A program made the position numbers and the translations under genes. Positions 16,813 to 24,462 of a stretch of 64,000 bases of DNA are shown piece by piece. How positions within the stretch are numbered: the first letter of the stretch is position 1; each line of letters opens with the position of its first letter. The stretch comes from JAAYYM01 sp964638005 (GTDB taxonomy: Bacteria; Bacillota; Clostridia; Lachnospirales; Lachnospiraceae), in the NCBI GenBank assembly GCA_964638005.1, contig CAZWXS010000002.1:51537-115536 (forward strand). The letters run 5' to 3'. The notes beneath the pieces were generated by a model. The model did no database searches, was not told the DNA's origin, and saw nothing but the letters and a program-made list of their open reading frames with translations.

Positions 16813-16896
16813 ATGAAAATCATGAAAAAGACAGGTTTTAAAGTACTATTATATATTGTTGCAGTCATAATAGTGCTTGGAATCTTTTGCATTTAA
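16813..16896 (+). CDS. Possible 27-residue single-span membrane peptide
   Basis: An ATG with AGAGG 7 nt upstream opens a 27-codon frame: five basic residues, then a continuous hydrophobic stretch (VLLYIVAVIIVLGIF) and a stop. Positive-inside followed by one membrane span is the pattern of small membrane proteins. It could equally be the remnant of the N-terminus of a longer membrane gene. It lies between the radical SAM gene and the sirtuin gene. No homology can be judged at this length. Confidence 0.35.
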   Translation: MKIMKKTGFKVLLYIVAVIIVLGIFCI

Positions 16897-16958
16897 GATG
16901 CGGAAATGTGAGGAACACTATCATGTTGGGTGGTAATCAGAAGGTGAGGATATATAAG

Positions 16959-17918
16959 ATGAAGAATTTTGAAAATAGGAATGCATTGACAAAGGAGACG
17001 TGGGAAATCAACAGATTAAGGAAAGCGCTAAATGAAGCAGATGCGGTAATCATAGGAGCCGGAGCAGGGCTTTCAACAGCAGCGGGACATGTATATGATG
17101 GTGAGAGATTTGAAAGATATTTTAATGATTTTGCCTGTAAATACAATTTTCATGATATGTATATCGGTGGTTTCCGTATGCTTCAAAATTCACCGGAAGA
17201 GTATTGGGCATATTTTAGTCGTAACATATGGGTCAATCGCTATATGGATGCGCCTTATCCAACGTACTCACAACTACTGGAACTGGTCAAAGAAAAGGAT
17301 TATTTTGTAATCACGACCAACGTTGATCATTGTTTTCAAAATGCAGGTTTTGATAAGAAGAGACTTTTCTACACGCAGGGTGATTATGGATTGTGGCAGT
17401 GTAGTAAGCCTTGCCATCAGCAGACGTATGATAATCAAGACGCTATACGTGAAATGATGATTGCACAAGGGTTTTCATTTGCTCAGGATGGCAAATTGAT
17501 CCGTCCCTTTGTTGAAAATGGCAAGACAGATTATACAAAGTTAAAAATGCAGATTCCGTCATGGCAGATTCCGAAGTGTCCGGTATGTGGCGCACCAATG
17601 TCAACAAATCTGCGCGCAGACGGAACTTTTGTTGAGGATGAAGGATGGCATGAGGCAGCACAGAGATATGATGATTTTATAAGACGACATGAAAATCTGA
17701 ACGTCTTGTTTTTAGAACTTGGTGTGGGTTATAATACTCCTGGGATCATTAAATATCCATTTTGGAAAATGACAGCACAGAATCCAAAAGCAACATATGC
17801 CTGCCTGAATGTTGGGGAGGCGGTGGCTCCAGAGGAAATCATGAAGCAATCTATTTTAATTGATCATGATATAAAGGATACAATTGTCCTGTTATTGGAT
17901 GAGGAGGATTTGATTTGA
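16959..17918 (+). CDS. SirTM-type (class M) sirtuin, probable protein ADP-ribosyltransferase
   Basis: 319 residues from the ATG at 16959, which has AAGGTGAGG 9 nt upstream; upstream in-frame starts lack a site. The NAD-binding core shows GAGAGLSTAAG (about 30-40) and TTNVDHCFQNAGF (about 118-130). Where deacetylating sirtuins have the catalytic HG pair, this protein has TQGDYGLWQC, the Gln variant typical of SirTM, which transfers ADP-ribose. Cysteine pairs (WQCSKPCH and KCPVCG) form the zinc module. It overlaps the macrodomain gene by 4 nt, the usual SirTM partner. Established family knowledge: in some pathogens this pair sits with GcvH-L and LplA2; neither is present here. Confidence 0.88.
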   Translation: MKNFENRNALTKETWEINRLRKALNEADAVIIGAGAGLSTAAGHVYDGERFERYFNDFACKYNFHDMYIGGFRMLQNSPEEYWAYFSRNIWVNRYMDAPYPTYSQLLELVKEKDYFVITTNVDHCFQNAGFDKKRLFYTQGDYGLWQCSKPCHQQTYDNQDAIREMMIAQGFSFAQDGKLIRPFVENGKTDYTKLKMQIPSWQIPKCPVCGAPMSTNLRADGTFVEDEGWHEAAQRYDDFIRRHENLNVLFLELGVGYNTPGIIKYPFWKMTAQNPKATYACLNVGEAVAPEEIMKQSILIDHDIKDTIVLLLDEEDLI

Positions 17919-18751
17919 ATCAGTCAGAACGATTGGATGTTCTCGTGAGAGCTTTTGCAGAGGACTCCGTTGAGTATAAAAATATAGAGATTGGAAATTC
18001 GGATGAGGAAAAGCGGAGAGTTTTACGTTCACTTATGAATGTCCGCATGCCCAAAGAAATGGATGACAGAATTGTCAGGATCCAGGATGCTTATTTGAAA
18101 GAATGCGCGGCGGAAAAGGGCATTGTCAGACTGCAGGATATTCCTACTATCCGAGATGCATACGGAAGTAAACATCATCCCTCGGCAGATCGATTGTCTG
18201 TCTGGCAGGGAGACATTACGAGGCTTTCGGTAGGTGCGATTGTCAATGCTGCCAATTCCCAGATGCTTGGATGTTTTGTTCCGATGCATACGTGCATTGA
18301 TAATTGTATTCATTCTTTTGCTGGAATTCAGTTAAGACAGGAATGTAACCGACAGATGAATCAGAAGAGGATTCAATACGGAAGAAATTATGAGCAACCC
18401 ACGGCAGAACCGATGTTGACGCCGGGTTATGATTTACCTGCAGAAAATGTTATTCATATTGTGGGTCCGATTGTACAGGATCGCTTAACAAAAGAGTTAG
18501 AGCAGCAGCTTGCAGATTGTTATCAAAACACGCTGAACCTGTGCCAGTCGCATGGAATACGAAGTGTGGCATTTTGCTGCATTTCGACAGGTGTGTTTAG
18601 ATTTCCGAATGATATTGCGGCTGAAATAGCTGTACAGACGGTGACAGGGTGGCTGGCAAAATATCCGAATCAGATGGACCGTATTATTTTCAATGTATAT
18701 AAAGATGAGGACCTAAAACTGTACGAAAAAACCCTTGACAAAGTATATTAG
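17915..18751 (+). CDS. Zinc-dependent macrodomain protein, probable ADP-ribosyl hydrolase
   Basis: 278 residues. An N-terminal helical extension (about 1-90) leads to a macrodomain: WQGDITRLSVGAIVNAANSQ (about 93-112), MLGCFVPMHTCIDN (about 115-128, with Cys, His and Cys placed as the zinc ligands of SirTM-linked macrodomains), IHIVGPIV and CISTGVFRFPN. It should remove ADP-ribose added by the neighbouring sirtuin. The start codon is TTG at 17915 within TTGA, overlapping the sirtuin stop, with GAGGAGG 7 nt upstream, so translation is coupled. The 3' end of the gene contains the -35 of the tRNA promoter. Confidence 0.9.
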   Translation: MNQSERLDVLVRAFAEDSVEYKNIEIGNSDEEKRRVLRSLMNVRMPKEMDDRIVRIQDAYLKECAAEKGIVRLQDIPTIRDAYGSKHHPSADRLSVWQGDITRLSVGAIVNAANSQMLGCFVPMHTCIDNCIHSFAGIQLRQECNRQMNQKRIQYGRNYEQPTAEPMLTPGYDLPAENVIHIVGPIVQDRLTKELEQQLADCYQNTLNLCQSHGIRSVAFCCISTGVFRFPNDIAAEIAVQTVTGWLAKYPNQMDRIIFNVYKDEDLKLYEKTLDKVY

Positions 18752-18764
18752 TATTTAGTACAAT
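18735..18764 (+). promoter_or_regulatory. Promoter of the tRNA-Val/tRNA-Met unit
   Basis: Perfect TTGACA (18735-18740), 18-bp spacer, TACAAT (18759-18764). It begins inside the last codons of the macrodomain gene. The start would lie about 22 nt before tRNA-Val. Confidence 0.7.
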
Positions 18765-18793
18765 AGCGAAGCGGGTTTGTAGTAGAAGCAACT

Positions 18794-18866
18794 GGGATCT
18801 TAGCTCAGCTGGGAGAGCATCTGCCTTACAAGCAGAGGGTCATAGGTTCGAGCCCTATAGGTCCCA
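18794..18866 (+). tRNA. tRNA-Val (anticodon TAC)
   Basis: 73-nt cloverleaf. The acceptor stem GGGATCT pairs with AGGTCCC with one G-U pair, and the discriminator is A. The D-arm has TAGCTCAGC..GGGAGAGCA. The anticodon stem TCTGC/GCAGA encloses loop CTTACAA, giving anticodon TAC, which reads GTN valine codons. The T-arm has the GGTTCGAGCCC pattern. The CCA end is not encoded. Confidence 0.97.
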
Positions 18867-18939
18867 TTTAGCCCGCATTTCCTGCAAAATGCACTCAACT
18901 TACTGTGTAGGTTGGCGTCAGTGCAGCAAAATCAAATAT

Positions 18940-19013
18940 GGCGGAATAGCTCAGTTGGCTAGAGCACACGGTTCATACCCGTGGTGTCGAGAGTTCAAAT
19001 CTCCCTTCCGCTA
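18940..19013 (+). tRNA. tRNA-Met (anticodon CAT)
   Basis: 74-nt cloverleaf. The acceptor stem GGCGGAA pairs with TTCCGCT with a G-U at the first pair, and the discriminator is A. The anticodon stem CACGG/CCGTG encloses loop TTCATAC, giving anticodon CAT. The paired first position and the lack of three G-C pairs in the anticodon stem argue for elongator rather than initiator; a tRNA-Ile2 with modified C34 also carries CAT and cannot be excluded by anticodon alone. The CCA end is not encoded. It lies 73 nt after tRNA-Val on the same transcript. Confidence 0.93.
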
Positions 19014-19024
19014 CTACTGACAGT

Positions 19025-19064
19025 AAGCGAAAACATTGAATGTTACAGTGTTTTCGCTTTTTTT
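19025..19064 (+). terminator. Intrinsic terminator of the tRNA unit
   Basis: AAGCGAAAACA (19025-19035) pairs perfectly with TGTTTTCGCTT (19049-19059), followed by a run of T to 19064. Confidence 0.85.
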
Positions 19065-19417
19065 GTTTTCTGGTGCAAATTGCAGACAAAATAATAGAGC
19101 GCCATCAGCACTCTATTATTTCAACATGTTAGCATCCGAAACAACTACGGAGCAGAGACATGATATCGGAACAACCACTAAAACATTCAAAAATTCTGAA
19201 ACACATATCAATAACCTCCTTGACTTATTTGTATTAGCTAAGTACAAATAGATTGTAACAATTTCGTAATATTTGAGCAATAGGAGATGATTGGAAACCG
19301 ATTAGAGTTTTCTGTGTCGATGGTAGTTGTATATACATGTGTATTTATGTTACGATACATGCAAGAATCAGCGATTGGATATGGTGTGGCTGACGATTTT
19401 ACAAAGGAGGAAACAGT
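19065..19417 (+). promoter_or_regulatory. Long upstream region of the iron transporter gene with two promoter candidates and palindromes
   Basis: No gene is supported in this 353-bp stretch. An inverted repeat AATAATAGAG/CTCTATTATT (19090-19120, 11-nt loop) is a hairpin without a clear U-tract. TTGACT (19220-19225), a 17-bp spacer and TACAAA (19243-19248) form a promoter candidate whose spacer carries ATTTGTA (19227-19233) and TACAAAT (19243-19249) around TTAGCTAA, an operator-like palindrome. A second candidate, TTGTAT (19327-19332), 18 bp, TACGAT with TG extension (19351-19356), lies nearer the gene. Iron control is plausible from the downstream gene but not shown. Confidence 0.4.
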
Positions 19418-20302
19418 ATGAAAAAGCAACAGATGAGCCCTGCATTATGGAAAGCAGTGTGTAAGGCACAGATAGATGAGGAAACAGGTGCCATATTATA
19501 TGCATATATGGCAAAGCGTGAGAAGAATGAGGAAAATAAGCGGCTGCTGCAGCAGATGGCGGAGGACGAGAAAAGACATGCCGCAGTGTGGAAATCCATG
19601 ACCGGAGAGGAACTGCGCCCCAGAAGACGTTCGATTTTATGGATGAAGATCCTAACGGTCATCCTTGGCTTTACATTTGTGGTCAAGACACAGCAGAGAG
19701 GCGAGAAGGTCGGCGGAGATACCTATGAACAGATGCAGAAGGAACTGCCGCAGGCGGCAGATATGCTGACAGATGAGCGTCGTCATGAAGAGGAACTGTA
19801 CGGAATGCTGGATGAGGAACGTCTGCATTATGTCGGCTCCATGGTGCTCGGACTCAATGATGCCCTGGTGGAACTGACCGGTGCGATTGCAGGTGTGACC
19901 TTTGCCTTGGCAGACACACGACTTGTGGCAATGACGGGAATTATCACAGGAGTTTCCGCGACGCTGTCGATGGCGGCATCCAACTATCTGGCAGAGCGTG
20001 CCGACGGAAATGAAAATGCAATGAAATCAAGTGCATATACCGGAATTGCGTATCTGGCTACAGTGGCACTGCTTGTATTGCCCTATTTATTACTGCCGAC
20101 GCACATGTATGTGACTGCATTTGCAATCATGATCTGCATTGTGGTTCTGATCATCCTGTGCTTTAATTACTATATTTCGGTGGCAAAGGAAGAACCGTTC
20201 TTGAGGCATTTTCTTGAGATGACTGTGATTTCGCTGTCTGTTGCGGTGATTTCATTTATCATAGGAATCTTGGCAAAACAGTTTCTTGGGATTGATGCCT
20301 GA
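19418..20302 (+). CDS. Ferritin-like/rubrerythrin domain fused to VIT1/CCC1 iron (manganese) transporter
   Basis: 294 residues. The N-terminal helical pair (about 8-65) carries the ferritin-like metal ligands in DEETGAILYAYM and EDEKRHAAVWK (E..ExxH pattern). After a linker with a further DERRHEEELY segment, a VIT1/CCC1 membrane domain (about 135-292) follows: GSMVLGLNDALVELTGAIAG, then AASNYLAERADGNENA and three more hydrophobic helices. The architecture matches membrane-bound ferritin/erythrin-VIT proteins that oxidise or bind Fe(II) and export or sequester it. The start has AAAGGAGG 8 nt upstream. It is monocistronic and preceded by a long regulatory region. Confidence 0.9.
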   Translation: MKKQQMSPALWKAVCKAQIDEETGAILYAYMAKREKNEENKRLLQQMAEDEKRHAAVWKSMTGEELRPRRRSILWMKILTVILGFTFVVKTQQRGEKVGGDTYEQMQKELPQAADMLTDERRHEEELYGMLDEERLHYVGSMVLGLNDALVELTGAIAGVTFALADTRLVAMTGIITGVSATLSMAASNYLAERADGNENAMKSSAYTGIAYLATVALLVLPYLLLPTHMYVTAFAIMICIVVLIILCFNYYISVAKEEPFLRHFLEMTVISLSVAVISFIIGILAKQFLGIDA

Positions 20303-20362
20303 TCCGGTATTATAGATTGTATTTAAGGACACATATCATATCGAAATTTGAAAGGGGAAAAC

Positions 20363-21958
20363 ATGAAAAAGGGGAAAAATGCAGTATTATTCTTATGTAT
20401 CTTAATCACAGCGTTTATGATGGCAGCCTGTGGGAAACAGGGGGCTGTGGAACTGCCGACGGTAAATGAAATTGAAGGTGAACAGCCGGAGACGGCGCAG
20501 GAGGAAGAGGTCAAGGAAGCAGAAGAGGAAAATGAGGATAAAACAGAAAAGGAAGAAACTACAGGAGAGCTTGAACTGTCTTTTGTGACCAAGGATGTCT
20601 TTCATGAAGAGGGAGAGGATGCATATGTGATGTTATCTACGCTCACTTATGATATGTTGGATACGATATCCCTGCCGGGTTATGAAGCGTGTGAAGCTTC
20701 GATGAAAGCTTATTTTGCAGAGTATGAGGAACAGCTGCTTGCTGCGGATCGCGACTATGCGGCAGATGCAAAGAAAAAATTTGAAGCGCAGACCGAAAGC
20801 GACACATGGTACGGACCTAGCCAGACAGCTTCGATCCGAATACAGCGGGTGGATGAGCGAGTGGTTTCTGTCAGTGAAGAATATTATCTGTATGCAGGGA
20901 ACGGGGATTACAGTGATCCGACCGGCTATAGTACAGCAGCTAATTTTGATACCGGCACAGGAAAACTTTTGACACTTGCGGATATCGCAAGTGATGAGGA
21001 TGCTTTTAAGGCGGCGGTAGAAGAACTTGCAGGGACGCCGTTGAAGGATGACGGCTGGGCATTGACCAATTGTGGATTTCTGGTATTTACCCATGATATG
21101 AGCTGGGGAAATTATGGTTCAGAATTTCCGTCTTATTTAATTGATTATGATGAACTTTCACAGTTTTTTAATGAGAAATATCTTCCTTCTTTAGAGGAGT
21201 ATACATTCTATTTTGAGGAAGGGCAGGAGGTGCTGCTGGATCTGGACGAGGATGGTACGAAGGAGAAGATTTCTCTTATCGCGAGCGGGACGGATGATGT
21301 GGAATCCGAGACGTTTGGTAACTATCTTCTGAGTGTCAATGATGAAGAGGTGCTTATAGCGGAGTATGCATATTCGGCAGATGCTTATGTGATCAAGCAC
21401 AAGGACGGAACGGCAGGATTTATGGTCAATACTTATTTCGAGGGTGACTATACGGCGCTGCATCCGGTGGCATATATGGATGGCAACCTAAAGGAATATG
21501 ACGAAATGAGCGGCAGGATAGACAGAAATACTGTGAAGCCGGATTCTTTGGTTGCAGAAAGCAGCCTGGATGTTCTCGGTACGTGGGGCGCTATTATGTC
21601 CTACAATATAACAGAGGACTATCACCTTGTAAGCAGTACGGGTGAGTTTTTGCTGGAGAACGAAAAGGGTTATCGGTGGAGAAGAGAAATCGTAACGGCG
21701 AAGGAACTGCCTGTATATCATGAAGACGGCTCTGATTCAGGGGAGATATTGCCCGTGGGAACCGTTCTGTATCCAATACGTACGGATGCGGTTACATATA
21801 TGATCGCGGAGAAGGAAGACGGAACGGCAGTTATGATTAAATTGAATAAGGTCAAAGAGACAGAGATTTATGATGGAGAGACCTATGAATACTATTATTA
21901 TCAGATCGACGACGAGGCTGCAGATGATTATTTCGAGCCATTGCCATATGCCGGATGA
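20363..21958 (+). CDS. DUF3298-containing lipoprotein
   Basis: About 531 residues from the ATG at 20363, which has AAAGGGG 6 nt upstream. A lipoprotein signal peptide ends in the lipobox MMAACG (Cys about 23). A Glu-rich, low-complexity linker (about 35-70) follows. The next domain (about 72-260) has DTISLPGYEACEASMKAYF and an EEYYLYAGNG...YSTAANFDTGTGKLLTLADI pattern typical of DUF3298, the fold of the RsiV extracellular domain. The C-terminal half is not recognised; it alternates short acidic loops and beta-like strands. It should sit outside the membrane. A sigma/anti-sigma pair follows after 89 nt, so it may be part of, or regulated by, that ECF system (inference). Confidence 0.75.
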   Translation: MKKGKNAVLFLCILITAFMMAACGKQGAVELPTVNEIEGEQPETAQEEEVKEAEEENEDKTEKEETTGELELSFVTKDVFHEEGEDAYVMLSTLTYDMLDTISLPGYEACEASMKAYFAEYEEQLLAADRDYAADAKKKFEAQTESDTWYGPSQTASIRIQRVDERVVSVSEEYYLYAGNGDYSDPTGYSTAANFDTGTGKLLTLADIASDEDAFKAAVEELAGTPLKDDGWALTNCGFLVFTHDMSWGNYGSEFPSYLIDYDELSQFFNEKYLPSLEEYTFYFEEGQEVLLDLDEDGTKEKISLIASGTDDVESETFGNYLLSVNDEEVLIAEYAYSADAYVIKHKDGTAGFMVNTYFEGDYTALHPVAYMDGNLKEYDEMSGRIDRNTVKPDSLVAESSLDVLGTWGAIMSYNITEDYHLVSSTGEFLLENEKGYRWRREIVTAKELPVYHEDGSDSGEILPVGTVLYPIRTDAVTYMIAEKEDGTAVMIKLNKVKETEIYDGETYEYYYYQIDDEAADDYFEPLPYAG

Positions 21959-22047
21959 GAAAAAATGAACCATTTTGGCCTGAACCTGCTCTTTATATCA
22001 GGTGCGCACCGAAATAATCCTGTGAGCGGGAGAAGGGAGGCATTTTC

Positions 22048-22659
22048 TTGGAAGATGAGACACAACTTGTTGAAAGTATGAAGAAGGGTGACAGAGATGC
22101 TTTTGACAGGATCTATGAACAATATTGTAATCAGATTCTTCGTATGGCATATTTGATTGTTGGAAACAGGGCTGACAGTGAAGACATCATGCAGGAAACA
22201 TTTATCAAGTGTTATCTGCACTGCAAAGAACTGAAGAACAACGCCGGATTCAGACCGTGGCTGTATCAGATATTGACGCGGACAGCATGGAATTACGGGA
22301 AGAAGGGTTCTCGAGAATATCCGGACGAAGAAATCGAGCGGACTGCCGAGCGGACAGACGGGACTTCGACATTGGATGTCATCATACATAAGGAACAGTC
22401 CAGAGAAATCTGTGAAGCGATCAGGAAGCTTGATATCAAGTATCGTACGATGATCATTTATTACTATTACAATCAGATGTCTACTAAGGAAATTGCGACA
22501 GCATGTAACTGCCTTGAAGGAACTGTGAAATCAAGACTGTTTACTGCAAGGGGACAGCTTAAGAAATATTTGCAGCAAGCGGAACAGGAGGTTGACCATC
22601 ATGAAGTATCAAAACGATTTGGATATGCAAATCAAGCAGGCATTGCACACGGAAGGTGA
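22048..22659 (+). CDS. ECF-type RNA polymerase sigma factor
   Basis: 203 residues starting at TTG 22048, with AGAAGGGAGG 7 nt upstream. Region 2 (about 10-75) has FDRIYEQYCNQILRMAYLIVGN then DSEDIMQETFIKCY. Region 4 (about 125-180) has LDIKYRTMIIYYYYNQMSTKEIA and LEGTVKSRLFTARGQLKKYL. The linker between is short and non-conserved, typical of the ECF/SigW-like group. The last 59 nt overlap the anti-sigma gene. It redirects RNA polymerase to a small regulon, often including its own operon. Its promoter here is not identified with confidence; TGAACC near 21974 is only a weak match to an ECF -35. Confidence 0.93.
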   Translation: MEDETQLVESMKKGDRDAFDRIYEQYCNQILRMAYLIVGNRADSEDIMQETFIKCYLHCKELKNNAGFRPWLYQILTRTAWNYGKKGSREYPDEEIERTAERTDGTSTLDVIIHKEQSREICEAIRKLDIKYRTMIIYYYYNQMSTKEIATACNCLEGTVKSRLFTARGQLKKYLQQAEQEVDHHEVSKRFGYANQAGIAHGR

Positions 22660-23428
22660 TGCGATATGTGCGTCCAAAAAGATGAAGGACAGGATTGATG
22701 AGCAGATTGAACAACAAAATGATGGCAAGGAAATGGTTAACATAACGCATATGTCAAGACATCGGAATAAGGAGAGGACAATGAAAAAAATAAATAAAGT
22801 GTGGATTGCGGCAGCGGCAGTTGCAGTGTGTATATTGGTGCCGACAGGCGTATATGCGGCAGGTCAGATTACGGGGTATGTATCCTCATTGACACTTGGA
22901 CACAGTTATGATTCCTATGAGGAGCTTGCACAGGCGCAGGAAAAAGCGGGATTTACTTTTGACTCTATTGAGAGTTTTTCGAACGGATATACATTCAGTA
23001 AGATGGATGTCAGTACGACCGATAAGCTGGACGGTAATAACCGTGTAGGTTCTTTCAACGAGTGGTGGGGCTATTATGAAAAAGAAGGCTGCCCTAAAAT
23101 TGAAATGATCATTCATGAAGTGCTTCCGGAAGTAGACGAATATGATGTGAATGCAACAGAGCGGAGAGAGATTGACGGGATTACAGTTACTTATAATCTA
23201 GATCATTACAAATTTGTTCCGGTAGATTATGAAATGACAGCAGAGGATGAAGCCAATGTAGCAGATCCGCATTACTATATTTCGGTCGGATCCGATGAAG
23301 TAGAGGAATCAGATATTCATTTTACTTCATGGAATCGAGACGGCATCCACTATTCATTGATGTGCAGTGATGCAACACTGAGTGTAGACGAATTCTTTGC
23401 AATGGCAGAAGAGTTCATACGACAGTAA
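22601..23428 (+). CDS. Anti-sigma factor-like single-span membrane protein
   Basis: About 275 residues from the ATG at 22601, with CAGGAGG 9 nt upstream. A short cytoplasmic N-terminus (about 1-65), rich in charged residues and lacking a zinc-type HxxxCxxC motif, precedes one transmembrane segment (VWIAAAAVAVCILVPTGVYAAG, about 66-88) and an extracellular domain of about 185 residues that I do not recognise. The gene overlaps the ECF sigma gene by 59 nt in another frame, the standard position for a cognate anti-sigma factor. It is assigned by context and topology, not by a clear sequence signature. It ends before a bidirectional terminator. Confidence 0.7.
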   Translation: MKYQNDLDMQIKQALHTEGDAICASKKMKDRIDEQIEQQNDGKEMVNITHMSRHRNKERTMKKINKVWIAAAAVAVCILVPTGVYAAGQITGYVSSLTLGHSYDSYEELAQAQEKAGFTFDSIESFSNGYTFSKMDVSTTDKLDGNNRVGSFNEWWGYYEKEGCPKIEMIIHEVLPEVDEYDVNATERREIDGITVTYNLDHYKFVPVDYEMTAEDEANVADPHYYISVGSDEVEESDIHFTSWNRDGIHYSLMCSDATLSVDEFFAMAEEFIRQ

Positions 23429-23489
23429 ATATGTATCGCCATATAAAACCTATTATGTGATTATCCAAAATTATCATGAAACAATAAGG

Positions 23490-23529
23490 AAATGCAGTTC
23501 TCACAATTTGTGCAGAACTGCATTTTTTT
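23490..23529. terminator. Bidirectional intrinsic terminator
   Basis: AAATGCAGTTCT (23490-23501) pairs perfectly with AGAACTGCATTT (23514-23525), with a T-run to 23529. It lies between the anti-sigma gene and the convergent thiT gene. Confidence 0.88.
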
Positions 23530-23540
23530 GTATCACAGAG

Positions 23541-24095
23541 CTATTCCACAGCGATTGTTTTGACACGCTTGATTGCATTTGCCACAGGCGGCAGTGCGAT
23601 CAGAATGATCGTGATGATACCTTCCGCATAGATGTAGGCACCGTTATAAACAAGGGTATAAGCCAGTGCATTCCAGCCATCCCATGCATATTCACTCCAG
23701 AAGATATAGCCTGACAGACTGGCAAAGATCCAGCGTCCGGTGATGCCGACCAGATAGCCGATGAGCAGACCGTTTTTCTTTTTTCTGAAGAATCCGCTCA
23801 GACCCAGTGCACCGAATGCAAGAAAATAATCCAAAACGACCTGCATCGGGTAGTAGATGAGCGGTTCCAGACAAAGCTGTAGGATACCGTAAGCCACGCC
23901 GACTGTCAGACCCGTGACCGGGCCATAGAAGTATCCGATCAGACAGACAAAGAGCATGGACAACAGTGAGATGGATCCGCCGAACGGAAATTGAAATACC
24001 TTGATCAGTGATGCAACCGTGGCGAGTGCCAGTGCGACACCGCAGAAAGCCATGCGGCGTGCGTAGAAATGTTTTGATGTTGTTTGTTGTGACAT
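23541..24095 (-). CDS. thiT: Energy-coupling factor thiamine transporter S component ThiT
   Basis: 184 residues with six predicted membrane helices. The N-terminus (RRMAFCGVALALATVASLIKVFQFPFGGSISLLSMLFV) and the motifs YGPVTGLTVGVAYGILQL, PLIYYPMQVVLDYFLAFGALGLSG and GRWIFASLSGYIFW match ThiT, including the aromatic residues that surround thiamine. It binds thiamine with high affinity and uses the shared ECF AAT' module encoded elsewhere. A TPP riboswitch precedes it on the same strand, which confirms the substrate. GGAGG lies 8 nt before the ATG at 24095 and can pair with a CCTCC just after the aptamer. Confidence 0.95.
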   Translation of the reverse strand: MSQQTTSKHFYARRMAFCGVALALATVASLIKVFQFPFGGSISLLSMLFVCLIGYFYGPVTGLTVGVAYGILQLCLEPLIYYPMQVVLDYFLAFGALGLSGFFRKKKNGLLIGYLVGITGRWIFASLSGYIFWSEYAWDGWNALAYTLVYNGAYIYAEGIITIILIALPPVANAIKRVKTIAVE

Positions 24096-24140
24096 AAAAA
24101 AATCCTCCTTTGTTGTAAAATGGGAGGGTTAGCCTTAAAA

Positions 24141-24229
24141 CTGCTTGCCTACGCCGGTATTATCCGGTTCAGGTCATGAGGGTTAGTCATCAAGGATGAC
24201 AATCTCAGCAAAAAAAGCTCCCCTAGCAT
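24141..24229 (-). ncRNA. TPP riboswitch (THI element) controlling thiT
   Basis: Read on the minus strand, the conserved blocks appear in order: GGGGAGC, CTGAGA, ACCC, ACCTGA, the CCGGATAATACCGG hairpin and GCGTAGG, with TGCT/AGCA closing P1. Downstream (24122-24127) a CCTCC lies ready to pair with the GGAGG of thiT, so TPP binding probably blocks translation initiation. A terminator-like U-run is not seen. Confidence 0.95.
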
Positions 24230-24233
24230 TCCG

Positions 24234-24262
24234 TTAATATGGTATACTATGTACGCGACCAA
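24234..24262 (-). promoter_or_regulatory. Promoter of the thiT riboswitch transcript
   Basis: On the minus strand: TTGGTC (24262-24257), 17-bp spacer, TATTAA (24239-24234). The predicted start falls at the 5' edge of the aptamer. Confidence 0.45.
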
Positions 24263-24374
24263 GCAGAGCAAAACAAAATGAAAGACACCGTGCAAGTTTA
24301 CTTGCTAAGGTGGATTACATTTTATTTTGGGAGCAATGCGACCTTGAAAATGCAACGCATTTTCAAGGCTCTGC
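24263..24374. repeat. Unexplained multi-hairpin palindromic element
   Basis: GCAGAG (24263-24268) pairs with CTCTGC (24369-24374) and encloses two arms. Arm 1 is an interrupted hairpin: AAAACAAAATG (24270-24280), CACC (24286-24289) and GCAAG (24292-24296) with CTTGC (24301-24305), GGTG (24309-24312) and CATTTTATTTT (24318-24328). Arm 2 is a perfect 12-bp stem, CCTTGAAAATGC (24342-24353) with GCATTTTCAAGG (24357-24368), and an AAC loop. The whole forms a three-way junction on either strand. It could be a small structured RNA, a miniature mobile element or a repeat family. It lies between the divergent thiT and ispF genes. Confidence 0.55.
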
Positions 24375-24462
24375 GTAAACTACCCTTAACCTGATGTTCG
24401 CATTTACAAATATATATCGAAACAGATTATCTGTCAATACTATCAAAGGAGACATTTGCATT

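Noticed and set aside
19036..19251. 71-codon frame between tRNA-Met and the iron transporter
   Set aside because: It begins inside the tRNA terminator, has no ribosome binding site and no family resemblance.
24394..24462. Upstream extension of ispF
   Set aside because: The added 23 residues lack similarity to IspF, and the ATG at 24463 has the family start MRIGMGYDVH.
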